Assembly (NCBI GenBank): GCA_036924285.1
Contig: JAYKYS010000023.1
Location: forward strand, 310,001 to 374,000
From: Asterella californica
Lineage: Eukaryota > Streptophyta > Marchantiopsida > Marchantiales > Aytoniaceae
Reading direction: 5' to 3'
Length of the DNA stretch: 64,000 nucleotides
Shown here: in pieces, positions 34,955 through 48,103 of the stretch
Position numbering within the stretch: position 1 is the stretch's first letter
Layout: the number at the start of each line of letters is the position of its first letter
Notes under the pieces: generated by a model
The model's database searches: none
What the model was told of the DNA's origin: nothing
What the model saw: the letters and a program-made list of their open reading frames with translations, nothing else
Translations under genes and position numbers: made by a program

Positions 34955-37900
34955 TATGACCAAAAGGTTATCACTATGTATTGGTCATCGCAAGGGAGGT
35001 TATGATGGATGCAACTACGGTTGTACTTAAGGAGACATGATCTTCTTTAAACATAGTATGTATAAGCGGTGCTTCTGTATGCTATTGGTTCCATGATCTT
35101 ACATAATAAGGATCTCAAAATAGAGTGAATGTATCTGATCAAACTCCCACAGCAACTCGTAAGCACTACGCGCAGCAGGACTGCAAACTTGTGGAGCTTT
35201 GTTTTTCTTTTTCTCCTTTTTCTTTTTTTTGTTCACATTTTTTTATTTTTTTCTTTCACACTAGGCAAGCTGCGCTTATACTTGGAACGCAATGTCTCTT
35301 ATAGCTTGACAGTCATTTGGATAGAGTCGTGACACATCAACTTTATAGTTAATACTTGTTCATAGTTTTGGGTTCCACTTGCTTGTTTGACATTGGTTGG
35401 TGCTTCATTTATCCTAACCTCACAGCAAGAGAGGTAGAGGAGGTTTATGAAGCTCATTCGAAATATTGACGTTGGAAGAAACAGAGGAGGGAAGATTGAG
35501 GAATCAGAGGAGAGTTTATGCGTTTGAACCCACAGACGGCTATGCAAATATGCATGGTCGATGAACTACTAGGAACTTTTGCTCGCTTGATGTTACTAGA
35601 GAAATATATGTGTTAAACAAAAATCATATGCCAAGTTAATATTAATAATTAAAACATTTCATATTAATTGTTAATATTACATTTTCCAATTCGTCTACCA
35701 TTTTCCAATTTGTCTTTGTCCTAGCTTGTGGATACATTGATGACATGACAAGGGAGGCGGACGTCAGAGCTGAAGTTCTAGATGTAATTCTAGAAGAGAG
35801 ATATCTAGATGAGGATGCAATGAGCCAAATGAGATTTAGTTGTGTGGCTTTAGATGAGACTTTGAGGTTGATCTAGAGGTCTTGCATGCACTCGGTGTCC
35901 ATACTTTTCAAGTATGGAAAAATCCAAGTTGCATATAATCTTTCATGCATTAACATAATCTTGTACCTTTGGTGTTGATGTTATTTGCTTAGTGATGTCA
36001 AGAGTTTTTTTCATGATTCGAGACCTCTGTGGATATAGAATATAGATAATACTGTTGAGGACTAACAGAGAGACATAGAGTCAGTGATTGAGTCTATGCA
36101 AACAATAAGTTGTACTTCAAGTTGATCATGACGAGGTTCTTGCATCAGAAGAGTTGTCACTTTATGATATAGTCGTCTTGCCAAGATTTAAAGAGTTGTT
36201 CACAGACTTGAAAGACAAATGGCTTCATTATACAATGAGTTCTGCTTGCCTTCAATTGTTGTTCCTATCCATCAAATATTACATGTTGGTCAAGTCTAGA
36301 TGTCACGAGTGTCACGTACGTATATCAATAGAGGTCACTAAGATAGAGACGTTTTGTAGTGTTCCTCATCATGCAAGATTATTTGTTGTATTGTTGTGTC
36401 TCGATCCTTTACACTAGCATTACTCTTTGAATCATTAATTGTGAATACTACATAGGAGTATTTTTTGCTCACCAATAACTCATGTGCCTTGGCAAAATCC
36501 TAAATCGACATAAGGATATGTGTCATGATTAAATTTTCACCAAGAATCTTAGGACATGCAACATGCTTCCGTGCAGCATAAGCAAGCGCGAGAGAAAAGT
36601 ATCATGGAGATTGAAACTCCTGACTTGTTATTCTCATAGATATATGTATAGTGGAGATGAAATATTAAAAAGATGGATTGAGAAGTTGATAACTAAGATT
36701 TTTATAAATAAAAAATAAGCTTTACCTTCAAGTTTTGTTTAATGATCAATTCTTTCTAGTTAATTTTTTTCTTTTCATGAGTCAAACAAACATATTCGAG
36801 GAGAACTACCATGAAACTATTAAAGAGATCCAAAAATAAAGCGATCGTGTCAGAACTCTACATGTCGTAAAATATTATTAAAGTTGAGATCCAAAATATC
36901 ATTATTCACTTTCTAGTTTACTCACTTTGCTAGGTAGAGGCTCTATTTGTCACCACTGTCATCCTCAAATTGAACTTTGCGATTGATGCAGCATTGAGCT
37001 AGTTCTAGCTCTTCTTCTTCTTATATCAACTAATATGGGTGTCAAAATTGACTATTTAGTTATTGTCACAACATGTAGTTTTTTTTATTATGATGTAGTT
37101 TTGATAGAAATTTCAGCATGTTGAAGACATGAATTTTCAAAATCGTCTTGTTTGTGAAGACATCGATTAAATGACACAAAATCTCACAGCAACAGTCCTT
37201 TCTGCCGTGACAAAACTCACAATAGTGTCATGGAAGCTCATCCGTTGCCGTTCGAACTTAAGCAGCGAGAGAGAATGTGCCTGTCTACTCAAATTTTGAC
37301 ACCTCTTATTAAGGAGATGCTAAAGTTAACCACGATAAGAAAATCTAAAGTGTCATTTGGGTTTGCATAATCACGACGAGGACAATTCACTATGACTCGT
37401 GAATTCTTCTCAGCTGGAGAAAGTCTTCGTCAATTATCTCGTGATAGAACTTTTCCCTGTGACAAATTTTCTATTGTTCACTTTACTCTCTATTCTTGAA
37501 AAAGAATCTCTCGAACTAGAAATTAAATGACTGTATATTCTTCATCTACTTGCCATCTTAACTGCTAAGAATGTAGAACAAGGAAAATTTCTTTCTAGCT
37601 CGACACACCTGCAATATATATCCTTGACACTCTTATCCTTCCTAAGCGATATCTTTTTTCTTTGTGCAAAGCCGAGAAGGTCCCCAGAGGTGGAACAAAA
37701 GAGGCAAGAATGCTAAAATGATTATATATCACAGTATCTTAAAGCTCACCGTGCAAACATCCCCGTAAGCTTGTTGAAATCTATTAACCACTTGAGCGAT
37801 TGGTGATCAGTAATGAGAGTGAAGGGGTTCTCAAACACATCGAGGACTCTTCGTGGTCTCACAAATCTCGTCCATATCTCACATAATCGATGAGAGAACA

Positions 37901-38790
37901 ATGTGAGAAGTATCATTGGCATCGGTCAAAATAGTATCTCCCGTCGCAGAAACTGATATCAATGGCTAATACCTAGAAACACTCTACAGTACGTGGTGTG
38001 AACCCACCACGTATTATTCCTCATGACGTCTCTCTCATGTGAGCTTCGTGATGACAAAACCCTAAGTCGATCACAGACACACCACCAACCATGAACCAAC
38101 TGCTCCAACTTGAGCACAAAAAACAAAACGTTGTCACCACACATGATCACTATTGCCGTACCTCGGCTCGTACTAAGCTAACCTATTCCTTACTAGGATG
38201 AGTACGTGCAACCTGAACCTATCATCACCATAGGAAACCTTTCACGGTCTAGTAATCCGCAAGTCTAACCTCACTATGAGAGAAACATAAGTAGTCTGAC
38301 TGGTCCGCAACTCCAGCCTCAATATCGATAGCACACTAGAGTAATCACTCTAAAAATCTAGCGCCAACACAAATAAACGCGTCGTACAAATAGGAAGTAG
38401 AGCATGGAGAGATTCTAACCACAAGAAGTCTCAACGACAACCCTCCATCCTCAAACATTCACAAAAGTAAAAATCTAGTCTCACCTGGACTGACGTCTCT
38501 CTCATTGGATAGTCATATACACAATACAGACCACCATCTCGAGTCGCTAACTAGATGTCCAATCCTCTAGTAACTCCAAAGACCTTCAACCATGTAGCTA
38601 TACTAGTTCAACATCCACTAACACCCTCCATGCATCCACCTACATCATGAAAAATGATATCTCAAGTGTAGCTTCTCCTTAAGACTATGAGGTCTCGCTA
38701 TCACTCTCTTCGGAATGCATAGTAAGGTCTCATGGGACATAGAACAAGTCCTTAAGTACCTATGAGCATCATTGTAAGACACCAAGAACT
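34955..38790. other. Long stretch without a supported gene
   Basis: Short open frames only, none recognisable. Base composition and the surrounding fragments suggest decayed retrotransposon DNA. I could not assign a family. Confidence 0.4.
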
Positions 38791-38798
38791 AGTGATCT

Positions 38799-38895
38799 AG
38801 TGGTATATCCAAAACTAAGAACGGAGAAGTTAAACGCAAGCTTCAAGAATAATATCAAGATGGGTGACCACGTTTAACGTACTCCCACACCACTG
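38799..38895 (+). pseudogene. 5S rRNA-like sequence
   Basis: GAAGTTAAACGCAAGCTT (from 38826) and AAGATGGGTGACC (38857-38869) match, in order and spacing, the internal promoter of plant 5S rRNA (GAAGTTAAGCGTGCTT ... GGATGGGTGACC). Weaker similarity extends to both sides (TATATCC...AGAACGGAGAAG before, ACTCCCACACCAC after). It is too diverged to be a working 5S gene. It could be a 5S pseudogene, a 5S-derived SINE, or part of an LTR of a Cassandra-type TRIM, which carries a 5S promoter. Confidence 0.6.
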
Positions 38896-39952
38896 AAAAC
38901 TTACATATTTCTCGCACGACATACCTTGTTGGCTTGGCTCGGTGAGACTTGACGGTCGACTTCGACTTTGCTTCTGCAACTATCGTACTCTGCTTCTCGC
39001 GCCTCCGTACTCATGCACCTCTCCTCAAAGTCTCTAAACGCCTCTTAACACGTGCTCCTCACCGTGAACACACCCGCATAGCTTCTCTCCACTGGTATGG
39101 ACTAACAATCAGATGAATTTGTCCACGAGACACCCAAAAAACACACATAGACACGCAAAAAGATGAAAGAAATTGACATAAATCACCAAAGTCACCTTCG
39201 GGATACCAACAACAGAATTCTGCGAGAACACACCCATACAAGCTCCGCGCACCTTCTTTTCCTTGTAACTCTTTCGATCTTTCATCAAATCGATTTGGTG
39301 CATCCTCGCTATCAAATCTAAATCATCATTTTTGGTGCATTAGAATCCTCTTATCAACGTGCACCCACTGCACTCCTCATCAACAGAAATTGCTGATCAT
39401 GCTTATCTGACGTCCATTGACGCACTTCTGTCAATCTCAAATTGCCTCCAAAACTTGTCACGAGAAATTTAAGATCCGCACTAACTCAACACAAATTCGA
39501 CCAAGAACAGATCCAAACACTACTAATCCACATAGCAATCAACCACACGACCCAAAAGAACCACTCCGCACACGCGCGCACTAACAATCAACATGAATCA
39601 CGACAATCCCACGGATTTCTCAATTCGGCTGAAAAATCTAACGTAAATCTCACTTTTGATTCTCTGCAACACAAAAAGAGCTCTATTGAACTCAAACGGA
39701 CTCCGTTTCAAACAATTTAGGTTGCGTTAGAAGCATCTTCCCACCATGCTTGTACTGCACTCTTCATGGACCAAAACCGATCACCACAAAAAATCTGACC
39801 AGCGCTTCCGCACATCAGTCAAATATCAAGTTTTAAGAATACAACGAACTATCACCAGCGACCAAATTTGATCCAACCAGCGACTAAACTTCTACCAAAT
39901 CACTTTGCGAATACACACCACTTCATCCTATATGGAGTTCGAGGGACCAAAC
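38896..39952. other. Probable non-coding retroelement interior
   Basis: No gene is seen. The segment ends in a purine-containing GTCAGCTAGAAAGACGAT run directly before the second LTR-edge copy. It may therefore be the tail of a non-autonomous LTR element. Confidence 0.35.
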
Positions 39953-40072
39953 CGTCAGCTAGAAAGACGATTGTGTTATACTTGTGTATGTGTATGACAC
40001 TCTATGCTTGTTAGTGTATGTGGTTTGTAGTTTAGACAAATATGTATGCTGTGTAGCGATGTGTATGTGCAT
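39953..40072 (+). repeat. LTR-edge fragment, copy 2
   Basis: CGTCAGCTAG..., then TGTGTTATACTTGTGTATGT. It is highly similar to 33926-34046, 6.03 kb away in the same direction. It continues without a break into the left arm of the foldback at 40072-40535. Confidence 0.6.
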
Positions 40073-40535
40073 GAAATTGTCACGTCATTTTTATCGGTTG
40101 CTAGTTCGACCGTGTGCGAAGTGACACGCGCCGTTAGTACAATTAGCGAAGTTTCTTGAGTTGAGATCCCCAAGGAGTATATTTCGAGTTGGAGCTTGTA
40201 GTCTCTCATTTTTCTCGAGTTGAGTCTTCAAGCTCCTAGCTATGATAGATGCGTTTAGTGAGTAGAACCTGGATTCTCTGCGAGCACAGAGTGAGTTTGG
40301 TTTGATTCGTGAGTGATCGGTTGTCTGTTGACAAGTGTTTATGCATGTGTTATCAGATTACTCTAGAAAAGATGAGAGACTACAAGTTCCAACTCGAAAT
40401 ATACTCCTTGAGGATCTCAACCCAACGCTAAAAATACTAACGGCACAAATGATACAACCGACACTAACAGCGCACGCCACTTCGCACTCGACCGAACTAA
40501 CAACTTAAGAAAATGACATGAAAAACGCATAACGA
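40072..40535. repeat. Long inverted repeat, probably head-to-head LTR fragments
   Basis: The left arm (about 40072-40220) and right arm (about 40362-40535) are reverse complements over about 140 bp. The best block is GGAGTATATTTCGAGTTGGA (left) against its complement TCCAACTCGAAATATACTCC (right, near 40388). They also share GAGACTACAAG, CTAACGGC, CACTTCGCAC and GAACTA. The loop is about 140 bp. The left arm continues the LTR-edge repeat, so the arms are likely two LTR pieces in opposite orientation. Confidence 0.7.
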
Positions 40536-41802
40536 AAATTCCTCCGTTACTTTCCGATTTTCACAAATCTCTTATAGCTATTCCAACGCATTACAGTAAC
40601 GAGTCATGGTAATGCGGTGATGAGAGGACAGGTCTAGAACCATATATATGGGAAAGTGGTGGAGACATGTATGGAAGAGTGAGTAACTTATGGTAGACGG
40701 TCATGTCCTCCATTTGCCGTTACAATCACAGTGACGACTGGTAGTGCGGTACGTTAGAATCGTAACTTTCCGCGAGGCGGTGTTATCTTGTCTCTAACGG
40801 GATCATGGAACCATCCATGCATCACACTCCGTAGGATGCGCAGATTGCCATCTCCGAAAACTCAAACTGCCTCGGTGCCGAACTTGTGTCTAACCCAACC
40901 TTCATACTTGCCTGCTGACAGAACACAGAGTCCAGATGGCGTCCCAACAACGCCAGCTGTATGACGAGGTGTATAGTGAAGACGAACCAGTTCTCAACGC
41001 GTGTAACTCCAGTCCAGTTACTCCGTGCGAACTCATGGAACCCGCCGAATATCCGAACTTGGTTCACGCGCGCGTCGTCCGCATATGGCGTTTTCTGTCA
41101 ACCATTTCGACGCGTTCAGAGATTCCGGGACTTCAGCAGGGACGGACGGCAGACTTCTGCCCGCATGACAGCCTCGGCTGGAGCATTGATTAGGGTTTGT
41201 GACGATACACAACCCACAGTCCACCAACAGAAGAGAAGAACCCCGGCCGTGGAGTACAGAGTCCAGGCACCGTGGACGGTTTGGAGTTGGTGCTTCGGCA
41301 TGAGCTTTGGACCAAAGCTCATTATTCCTGACGTTCTTGCCCTGCAGCCCCTGCTGCCGGTGCGGTGCTGCCGTGCCGCTCTGGGCTGCCTGGCCTGGCC
41401 TTCCCTCGCTGCTTCTGGCTTCTCTGTTTGTATGTAGCACTAGAAAGGCGGAATAGCTCCATTCCGTTATTTAATTGTTGATTGATGTGGACGCATATGT
41501 AGTGCGCTTAACTGCGGCCTTTTGACAAGCGTTTATTTTAGTCGCTTTTCCCAGAGCGTCTCCTTTCAACTTGTTCGTCTCGTGCTTTTGACCCTCTTTC
41601 CTCTCTTTCATAGTTTCGGATTGCCAGGAGGAGGAGGAGGGAGTTTGGGTATTCAGAGCGTGGAGGAGCAAAATTTCGACGTCTTCATAGGACTTTGTCG
41701 ATCCAGAGCAGGGTAGAGAGAGAGGTTGGCAAGTTTGCCGTCTACAGGGGAGCCGCGCACCGGTTTTTTGCTCGTCATCAGGAAGTCAGGACAGTGGTAG
41801 CT
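40536..41802. other. Upstream region of the ORP gene
   Basis: No protein is recognised. GC content rises towards the gene. Overlapping open frames on both strands at 40.9-41.4 kb (up to 158 codons) look like chance frames in GC-richer DNA. The last few hundred bases probably contain the promoter and 5' UTR. Confidence 0.4.
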
Positions 41803-44800
41803 ATGACCAACGAGAAGCCCTCGGGATGGAGTTTAGCAAACTTTACGACGAGTGTATTCAACTTCGCGAGTGCTGCGCAGAGCAAAGTGAGCAGGTAGTG
41901 CATGGATGCGGTTTCAACCTTCCTGTTGTGGCTGGGGAAGGTCAATAGGATTAGAAATTTACGATAACCAAGGGAGCAATTATTTTGTCGATTATGTTCT
42001 CGGCTTAGTTTCCAGATGATCTGTTACGGACTTCCCTACGCCAAGTTTGGCTGCGGATAGTGTGGGAAAGACAAAGGCTCGTAGAGGTCATTAGCCATAT
42101 CTGCCTATTCTAGCTGATTGTACCGAAGGTCTTGTTTTGAGGATGTTCACGTCTCTCCATTTTGCTCCGCGAGTGTTTGAAGAGCTGTGGGTGAGTGTCC
42201 TATAGTTGGGTGCTCTGAAATTGGTGGATCTGGTGGATACGAACTTGGTTTTGCATCGTGGATAAAAATTCACTTGCAATCAGCGCGTAAATTTTTGACG
42301 AGTTTGGTCGAACCCAGCTCAAACGAGGTCTATTTCTGTGTATACTGACGTTCTGTGCTCTCGTCTGATCCCTTGGAGTACCGATCTGTTTGCGTAGCAG
42401 ATCGGACTTGACACGCACTTTCTGATCCCGAGGAAGGTGGGCAAAGGCACTGTCTAGGTTTGGTTTTCACGGTCGATCTAAAATAGGGCGGTGAGGTTTC
42501 CGGCTGGGGGGTGGTACAGGTAGTAAGCTAACTCGGTTCTTTGCTTTCTCCAGCTTACTCCCAGGTCACGAGGGACTAGAAGTTGTAAATCCCGAGGGCA
42601 GCCAGGATGACGCGGAAGAGGAGGCCCACAAGGGTAGATTCAAGCAAGAGGTTAGCGTGGGACGTTGAAATTTCAAGAATATGTTGATCATAGGAGGGTT
42701 TACAGATTTTTCAGACGGATCGTTTACAGGGTTCATGCCAGTATTAGGTGTTTGGATAAAACTCAGCTTGATCAGTAGGCAAGTTGTATAGAAATTCGTG
42801 GCATTGGGAAATTACCTTGAGATTTGTAGGGTAAATCTTGCAAGGTAAGACAGGACAAGACGGATTAGACAGAGGTAAGCATGAAATGGCATCCGGTGCG
42901 AGTATTCACTGCCAAGCTTATTGATGTAACTGTAATGATGTATCTTCAGAGGGTTGTAGCTTTCCAGCTGGCTTGGCCGAAAGTTCACTCAGGGGATTAA
43001 AATGGTTGGTGTCGCGTCACTTACTAGTGTAATATGAAAGTTCTTTTGTTTTTGTCTACGGTTTTTTGTTCTGCTTGCTTTCCGTAGTAGACTCACACGA
43101 TGTTAATATGAACACCTCCAGGATCGTGAAAGCTATTGGAAGATGATGCATAAGTACATTGGTTCAGATGTCACGTCAATGGTTACTCTCCCCGTCATTA
43201 TTTTCCAGCCAATGACCATGTTGCAAATGATGGCAGAGGTACGGTATTACTGCGCCGGTTTGATCCTTGATCAATTCTCAGATGGTCAAGGATAATAGAA
43301 TCGCCGAAAAAATTGTCTTCTTCTTGGCGATTTTGAGTTTCTTTAACGTCGTTTGTTGTCTGAAGACTTCGTCGTCAGTTTCAACTGCTCCAGACAAGAA
43401 AGTGACCTGGCTGTTGCATGTCAAGTGAAGAAGGATTGCTCTAAGTTCGGTTCTTATCTTCAGAATTTTGTGGTTTTGTACACAGTTGATGGAGTATTCG
43501 CATCTCCTTGATCTTGCAGATCAAACTGATGACCCGCATTTGAAGATGGTTTATGCAGGTGGGATGCTTGTGATTGCAAATGTCTGTCTGTTAGCTTTCT
43601 CTCTTTTTGGCGTGTATCTCTGCCTTCAGCCAGCTTTAGGGTCTTGTTATGCCCAATTTCGTTTAGTGATCTAGTTAAGTTAAAGTGATGGTGAACGGGA
43701 GCGCCTATGGACTTTCGTTAGGAAGCTGAGTTCTTATTCGTCTATTGTTTGGTTTTGCAACAGTCTCGTGGGCTGTTTCTGTATACTACGCATACCAACG
43801 GACTTGGAAGCCTTTCAATCCAATCCTCGGAGAGACATACGAGATGGTGAATCACAACGACGTGACGTTTCTCTCAGAACAGGTATCAGTCGTAATCAGT
43901 CGGTATAATTGCCGTTTACGTATTGTGTCAGGTACTTCTTGCTGGGTCGAGATTACGCGTTATAGGAGTGGAACAGTCTTTTCATGTTACTTGCAGCAAC
44001 GGCTGGACCGGAATATTATTGTAAAACTAACTTCGTATCGTAGCTATCTTCTCAAAGCTGTGTCTCATTTTGATTGCCGGGATTTGAACGTAGAGGCTGA
44101 AATGTTGTGAGAAATTGTAATTTATGGCGGCAGGTCAGTCACCACCCACCCATGAGCTCTGGTCATGCCGAAAACGAGCATTTTACATATGATGTTACTT
44201 CCAAGCTCAAAACAAAGTTCCTCGGGAACTCGGTCGACATTTATCCTGTCGGAAGGTAAGAACCGAAAAGTCACCTTGTTAAGTGTTCTCTAAGCTTAAA
44301 TTTGTGCAATATCTTTTTGCGTCTTCACCGAGTTCTTGCGGACTACCTTAGTGTGTGAGCGTGGTTCCTTAGTCTATCTGCCATTTCATGGACGTTTGTA
44401 AATCTCCTTACGTCTTTGAACTCACTGATGTGTAATCCTGCAACAGGACGCGTGTAGTGCTTAAAAGAACTGGGGAGATCCTCGACCTTGTGCCACCCCC
44501 AACGAAAGTGCACAACCTAATTTTCGGACGAACATGGGCGGACTCACCTGGTGATATGGTCTTGACAAACCTTACCACGGGAACCAAAGCTGTGCTTTAC
44601 TTTCAGCCTTGTGGCTGGTTCGGGTAAGGTTTTCCGCTAAGACTATCCCGAAACCATTTGATTGTCGGGCTTGATGTGCAGCCGCGACAAATCGGCCGTT
44701 GAAAGTTGTCACTTATTTGACTGTCAAGGGTTGTTTGTTAAGGCTTGTTTTGTGTCGAACCTGGTAGCTGGTGTGAAGTCTGTTCGCTGGTGTATGCCAG

Positions 44801-46085
44801 CATGCTTGTTGGACCATGTATTTTTACTTACGCGTCCCTTATTTACAACACCTGCTACAACGATTAACGTCACATGGTTTTTGTATAATCCTTACGAATA
44901 GTACAGTTCGCATTTTATCTGTTCCTCTTTAGCTCTCTTTTGCCCTTACTCAGACGTTAATAATGAGTTTATTCATCTGTAGGAGCCGGTTATGTTGAAG
45001 TCCTTTTCCATGGAGTATCTAAGGTTTGTTCTTAGCTAATAAGAATGTTTGGTTGTTTTGTTCTAAGTGCCGGTCGTCACGAAGTAGATGGGTACATCTA
45101 CAATAAGGAGGAAGAACCAAAGATGCTAGTTACTGGGAAGTGGAGCACATCGTTGAGCTATCAGCCTTGTGATATGGAAGGAGAGCCTCTGCCGAATACA
45201 GAACTGAAGGAGGTCTGTCTTGTCTTGTCCATTTTCCCAGAAGCTCTTGACATTTTTAGTGGTTAGTGCAGAGTCCTAAGCAGGGCGTTCTTGTTGTGGT
45301 AATATTCGTGGACGAGTGATTGAGCTCATGGTTCGTCGTGCCGTAGGGTGTAAAGACATCTGATAGGCTGAGTGGATCCTGTTGAACTCTCTTTCAAGGT
45401 TGCGTTGTTCCATCGCGTTGTTGATTCGCTTTCTCTGCAACCATTGTGAACAGGTGTGGAGAGTTGCAGAGACTCCGAAGAATGACAAGTATTCGTTTAC
45501 TCACTTCTGTCATAAACTCAATAGTTTCGTGACTGCACCGAAGGGATTGTTGGCTTCGGACTCTCGTCTGAGACCCGACCGTCTTGCTCTTGAGCAAGGT
45601 GATATGAGCAAGGCTGGTTCAGAGAAGTCAAGGTCAGTGTTTCCTTAGGTTGCCTGAATTTTAGCGTAGTGCGTGGATCACCAAGGATGGTGGAGATTGT
45701 TTAGCTGTTGTTTTCGGCGTTTTCTGTATTCCCGCTTTTAGGAGTGAGCTCGGCCGGGTGACGCTCTGTATTTCGCACAAACAGGTTGGAGGAACAGCAA
45801 AGGATGGAGAAGAGGCAGAGGGAAGCGCAGAATTTGGAGTTCACTCCGAGATGGTTCAGATTGACTGGAGATGTAACCCCAACACCCTGGGGTGACCTGG
45901 AAATTTATGAGTACAATGGGAAGTACACGGAGAGGAGGGCTGCCATTGATTCGAAATCCGAAGACGAGAATGTTGACCCAAAAACCGTTAAGTTTAACCC
46001 TTGGCAATTCGAGAATTCCGGAGACCAAGGGCACGCACCACCCCCGATTTCTCATCCAGTCATAAACACACACGCCACATCCTGA
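41803..46085 (+). CDS. Oxysterol-binding protein-related protein, plant ORP3 type, 10 exons
   Basis: Exons 41803-41894, 42554-42650, 43122-43238, 43486-43558, 43764-43882, 44134-44255, 44447-44623, 45068-45212, 45454-45632 and 45785-46085 join in phase to 473 residues, close to the roughly 457 of Arabidopsis ORP3 proteins. It has a lipid-binding ORD only, without a PH domain. Key blocks: [30 protein letters not shown]; the ORP signature [49 protein letters not shown]; and [17 protein letters not shown]. Family members exchange sterols and phosphoinositides at ER contact sites. The N-terminal 30 residues match the short leader of the plant group. The exon 8 acceptor is AAG, a less usual site. 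The C-terminus is slightly extended after WQFENSG. Function in this species is inferred from the family. Confidence 0.93.
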
Positions 46086-48103
46086 AACTTCCCTGTATCA
46101 AAAATTGCTGATTCCTCAGTAACGTCTGAGTTGCGGAGGGCTTTTTCGATTTATTTAGGAGGAACGTTGTTCCCGATGAATTTGTTCTTGTCGCATATTC
46201 ATTTTGTAATTATCTAATTGGGGTGACATTGTCCAGCAAGGATGATGAAGGGTAACAATACTTGACGTAGGTATTGCATTTAGGATGTAGCTTTCGCTGA
46301 GCATCAGGTAAGAGTGAATTGCGTCATGTGTGTAGCTCCTTCCAAGTGTATAACCAGATACAGTAGAATGGCCATTGTCTCACTGAACACGGTAAAACAA
46401 AGTTCTCCCTTCCGATCACCTGGTTTTGGTACATGACCTTTCAGCAAGTTGAAGGCAGGTGAGAGCGTTCTTCCTTCATAAGGTCGCTTTGTAATCTGGG
46501 CTTGGATTGGCTGTTTACTTCTGACTGTCACGTGAAGCAAGAGTGCTGATCGTTTTCGCTGGTTGGAAACTTGTGATCCCTTGTGGATCTTGAAGCCTCT
46601 TTGACATCGTCGAGGTTCTATATTTTTTGTTCGCCAGATAAGGTTATCAGCGCTGCATTTTTGTCGACTTCCAGTAGTTTTTTTGGGGATTTGCTTGAAT
46701 ACTCTCGTCTTGTTCCTGCTTACGGAGAGCGTGATTGGGCAGTTTGAGGACTTGATACCGTTTAGGGTCACAATCACATTGTTAAAAGTGTCTGCATCTG
46801 TTTGCGGAGTAGTGGGAGTGGTTTTATCGTCAGAATCTGTTGTGGTCTGGTTTTAGAAGAATGATCGCGTCCTGGCAGTGAATGTGAACGGGGTTAAGGA
46901 GACAGTTTGCTTGCTTTAAACCGACTGGAAATACTTGTATGCGTGCGTATGAAATTTACATGACCGGATCTGTGTATGTTGTGACCACTGAGATAGGAAT
47001 ATTACACTGAATTGGTCTACCATAGCAAGAAGAGAGCTAGCACGATAGTTCAGGAATGACAGATAGCAAAGATACTGTTTGTAAAATGGGAAGGCGTTCC
47101 ATTATCCCATGACTACCGTAACTTGCAACTGGATAAAACATTCCTCGAGGGGGACCATAAGTTCACTGAGCCGATCGATTCATCGCGCCTGCAGAGGTTT
47201 GTCGGTTCTGTTCCACAGTTACTGTTATCACGGAATAAAGCGGATGTGTTAAATTGGCCTGCAATGAGGACAAGAGCAATGCTTTGTTGTTGATTGGCGT
47301 AAGAAAGCACACATTGCAGGGTGAAACGTTCATTTTCCTACCGACGTAAAGTTCAACTACCCGCTGGCTCCCGCCTTTGGTGGTGGGAAACGAGAGGAGA
47401 GCCTCATTACTCCTCGCTGTTGCGGGACTAGTACATCGTGACGCTTGACGTTGACACGATTTGAGATACTGTTCCAGAACAGCTGGAAATAAACACCTAG
47501 CATTATGGGACAGAGCATGCTCGGGTAAGTTTTTAGTGGAGATCGGAAATTTTCTTATCTTTTGTTACTCAAAGCGGTAATTTGTTGTTTTTATCGTTAC
47601 ATATCTGAAATACTAACTTTGCAAGCGGAGGTTTCCCGAGTACTGGAAATTTTTTAGCAGAACATTTTCGTATGTTAATCATTTGAAGACAGTATCATTT
47701 CCTATTTTGCGCAAAAAGGAACGGTATTTTCAGTTCTCTTACTTACAGAAAGCGGCCAATACTTTTTTCCTATCACATGGCACTGAGTAAAAAAAATTAC
47801 CCTCCATCGAGGATTGAACCCGCAAGACATCCCCACTTGGGATGGAGATCCCATCCCCCGTGATGTGACAACATTAACAAGAAAAATAACAACATTAACA
47901 AAAACAAGCTTTTATTAACACAGCATAAAAAATTATATACAAAAGAATTGAATCCAAACAAATTTTAAAGAAAATCGAATAAACACAAAGATCATTGCTG
48001 TACACTGTTATTTTCAATCACAGAAATTAAGACAAATGAACTTCTGGTCGTACGTAAAGATGTCTATAGTGACTTGAAGTCTTCCAAAGATGAGTGGCAT
48101 CAA
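46086..48103. other. ORP gene 3' flank, no further gene supported
   Basis: This includes the probable 3' UTR. A 157-codon minus-strand open frame (46304-46777) has no ATG start and no recognisable motif. From about 47.8 kb the sequence becomes AT-rich and leads into the hAT element. A B-box-like GGTTCAATCC on the minus strand near 47815 is not enough for an RNA gene. Confidence 0.4.

Noticed and set aside
40936..41440. Open frames of 135 and 158 codons on both strands before the ORP gene
   Set aside because: Mutually overlapping, no known motif, no consistent splice signals. Treated as upstream region.
46304..46777. 157-codon minus-strand open frame downstream of the ORP gene
   Set aside because: Starts without ATG, composition looks non-coding, no motif, and lies in the probable 3' UTR/flank.
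47800..47880. tRNA-like B-box (GGTTCAATCC, minus strand) near the hAT element
   Set aside because: The T-stem does not pair and no A-box is found at a proper distance, so no tRNA or SINE can be supported.
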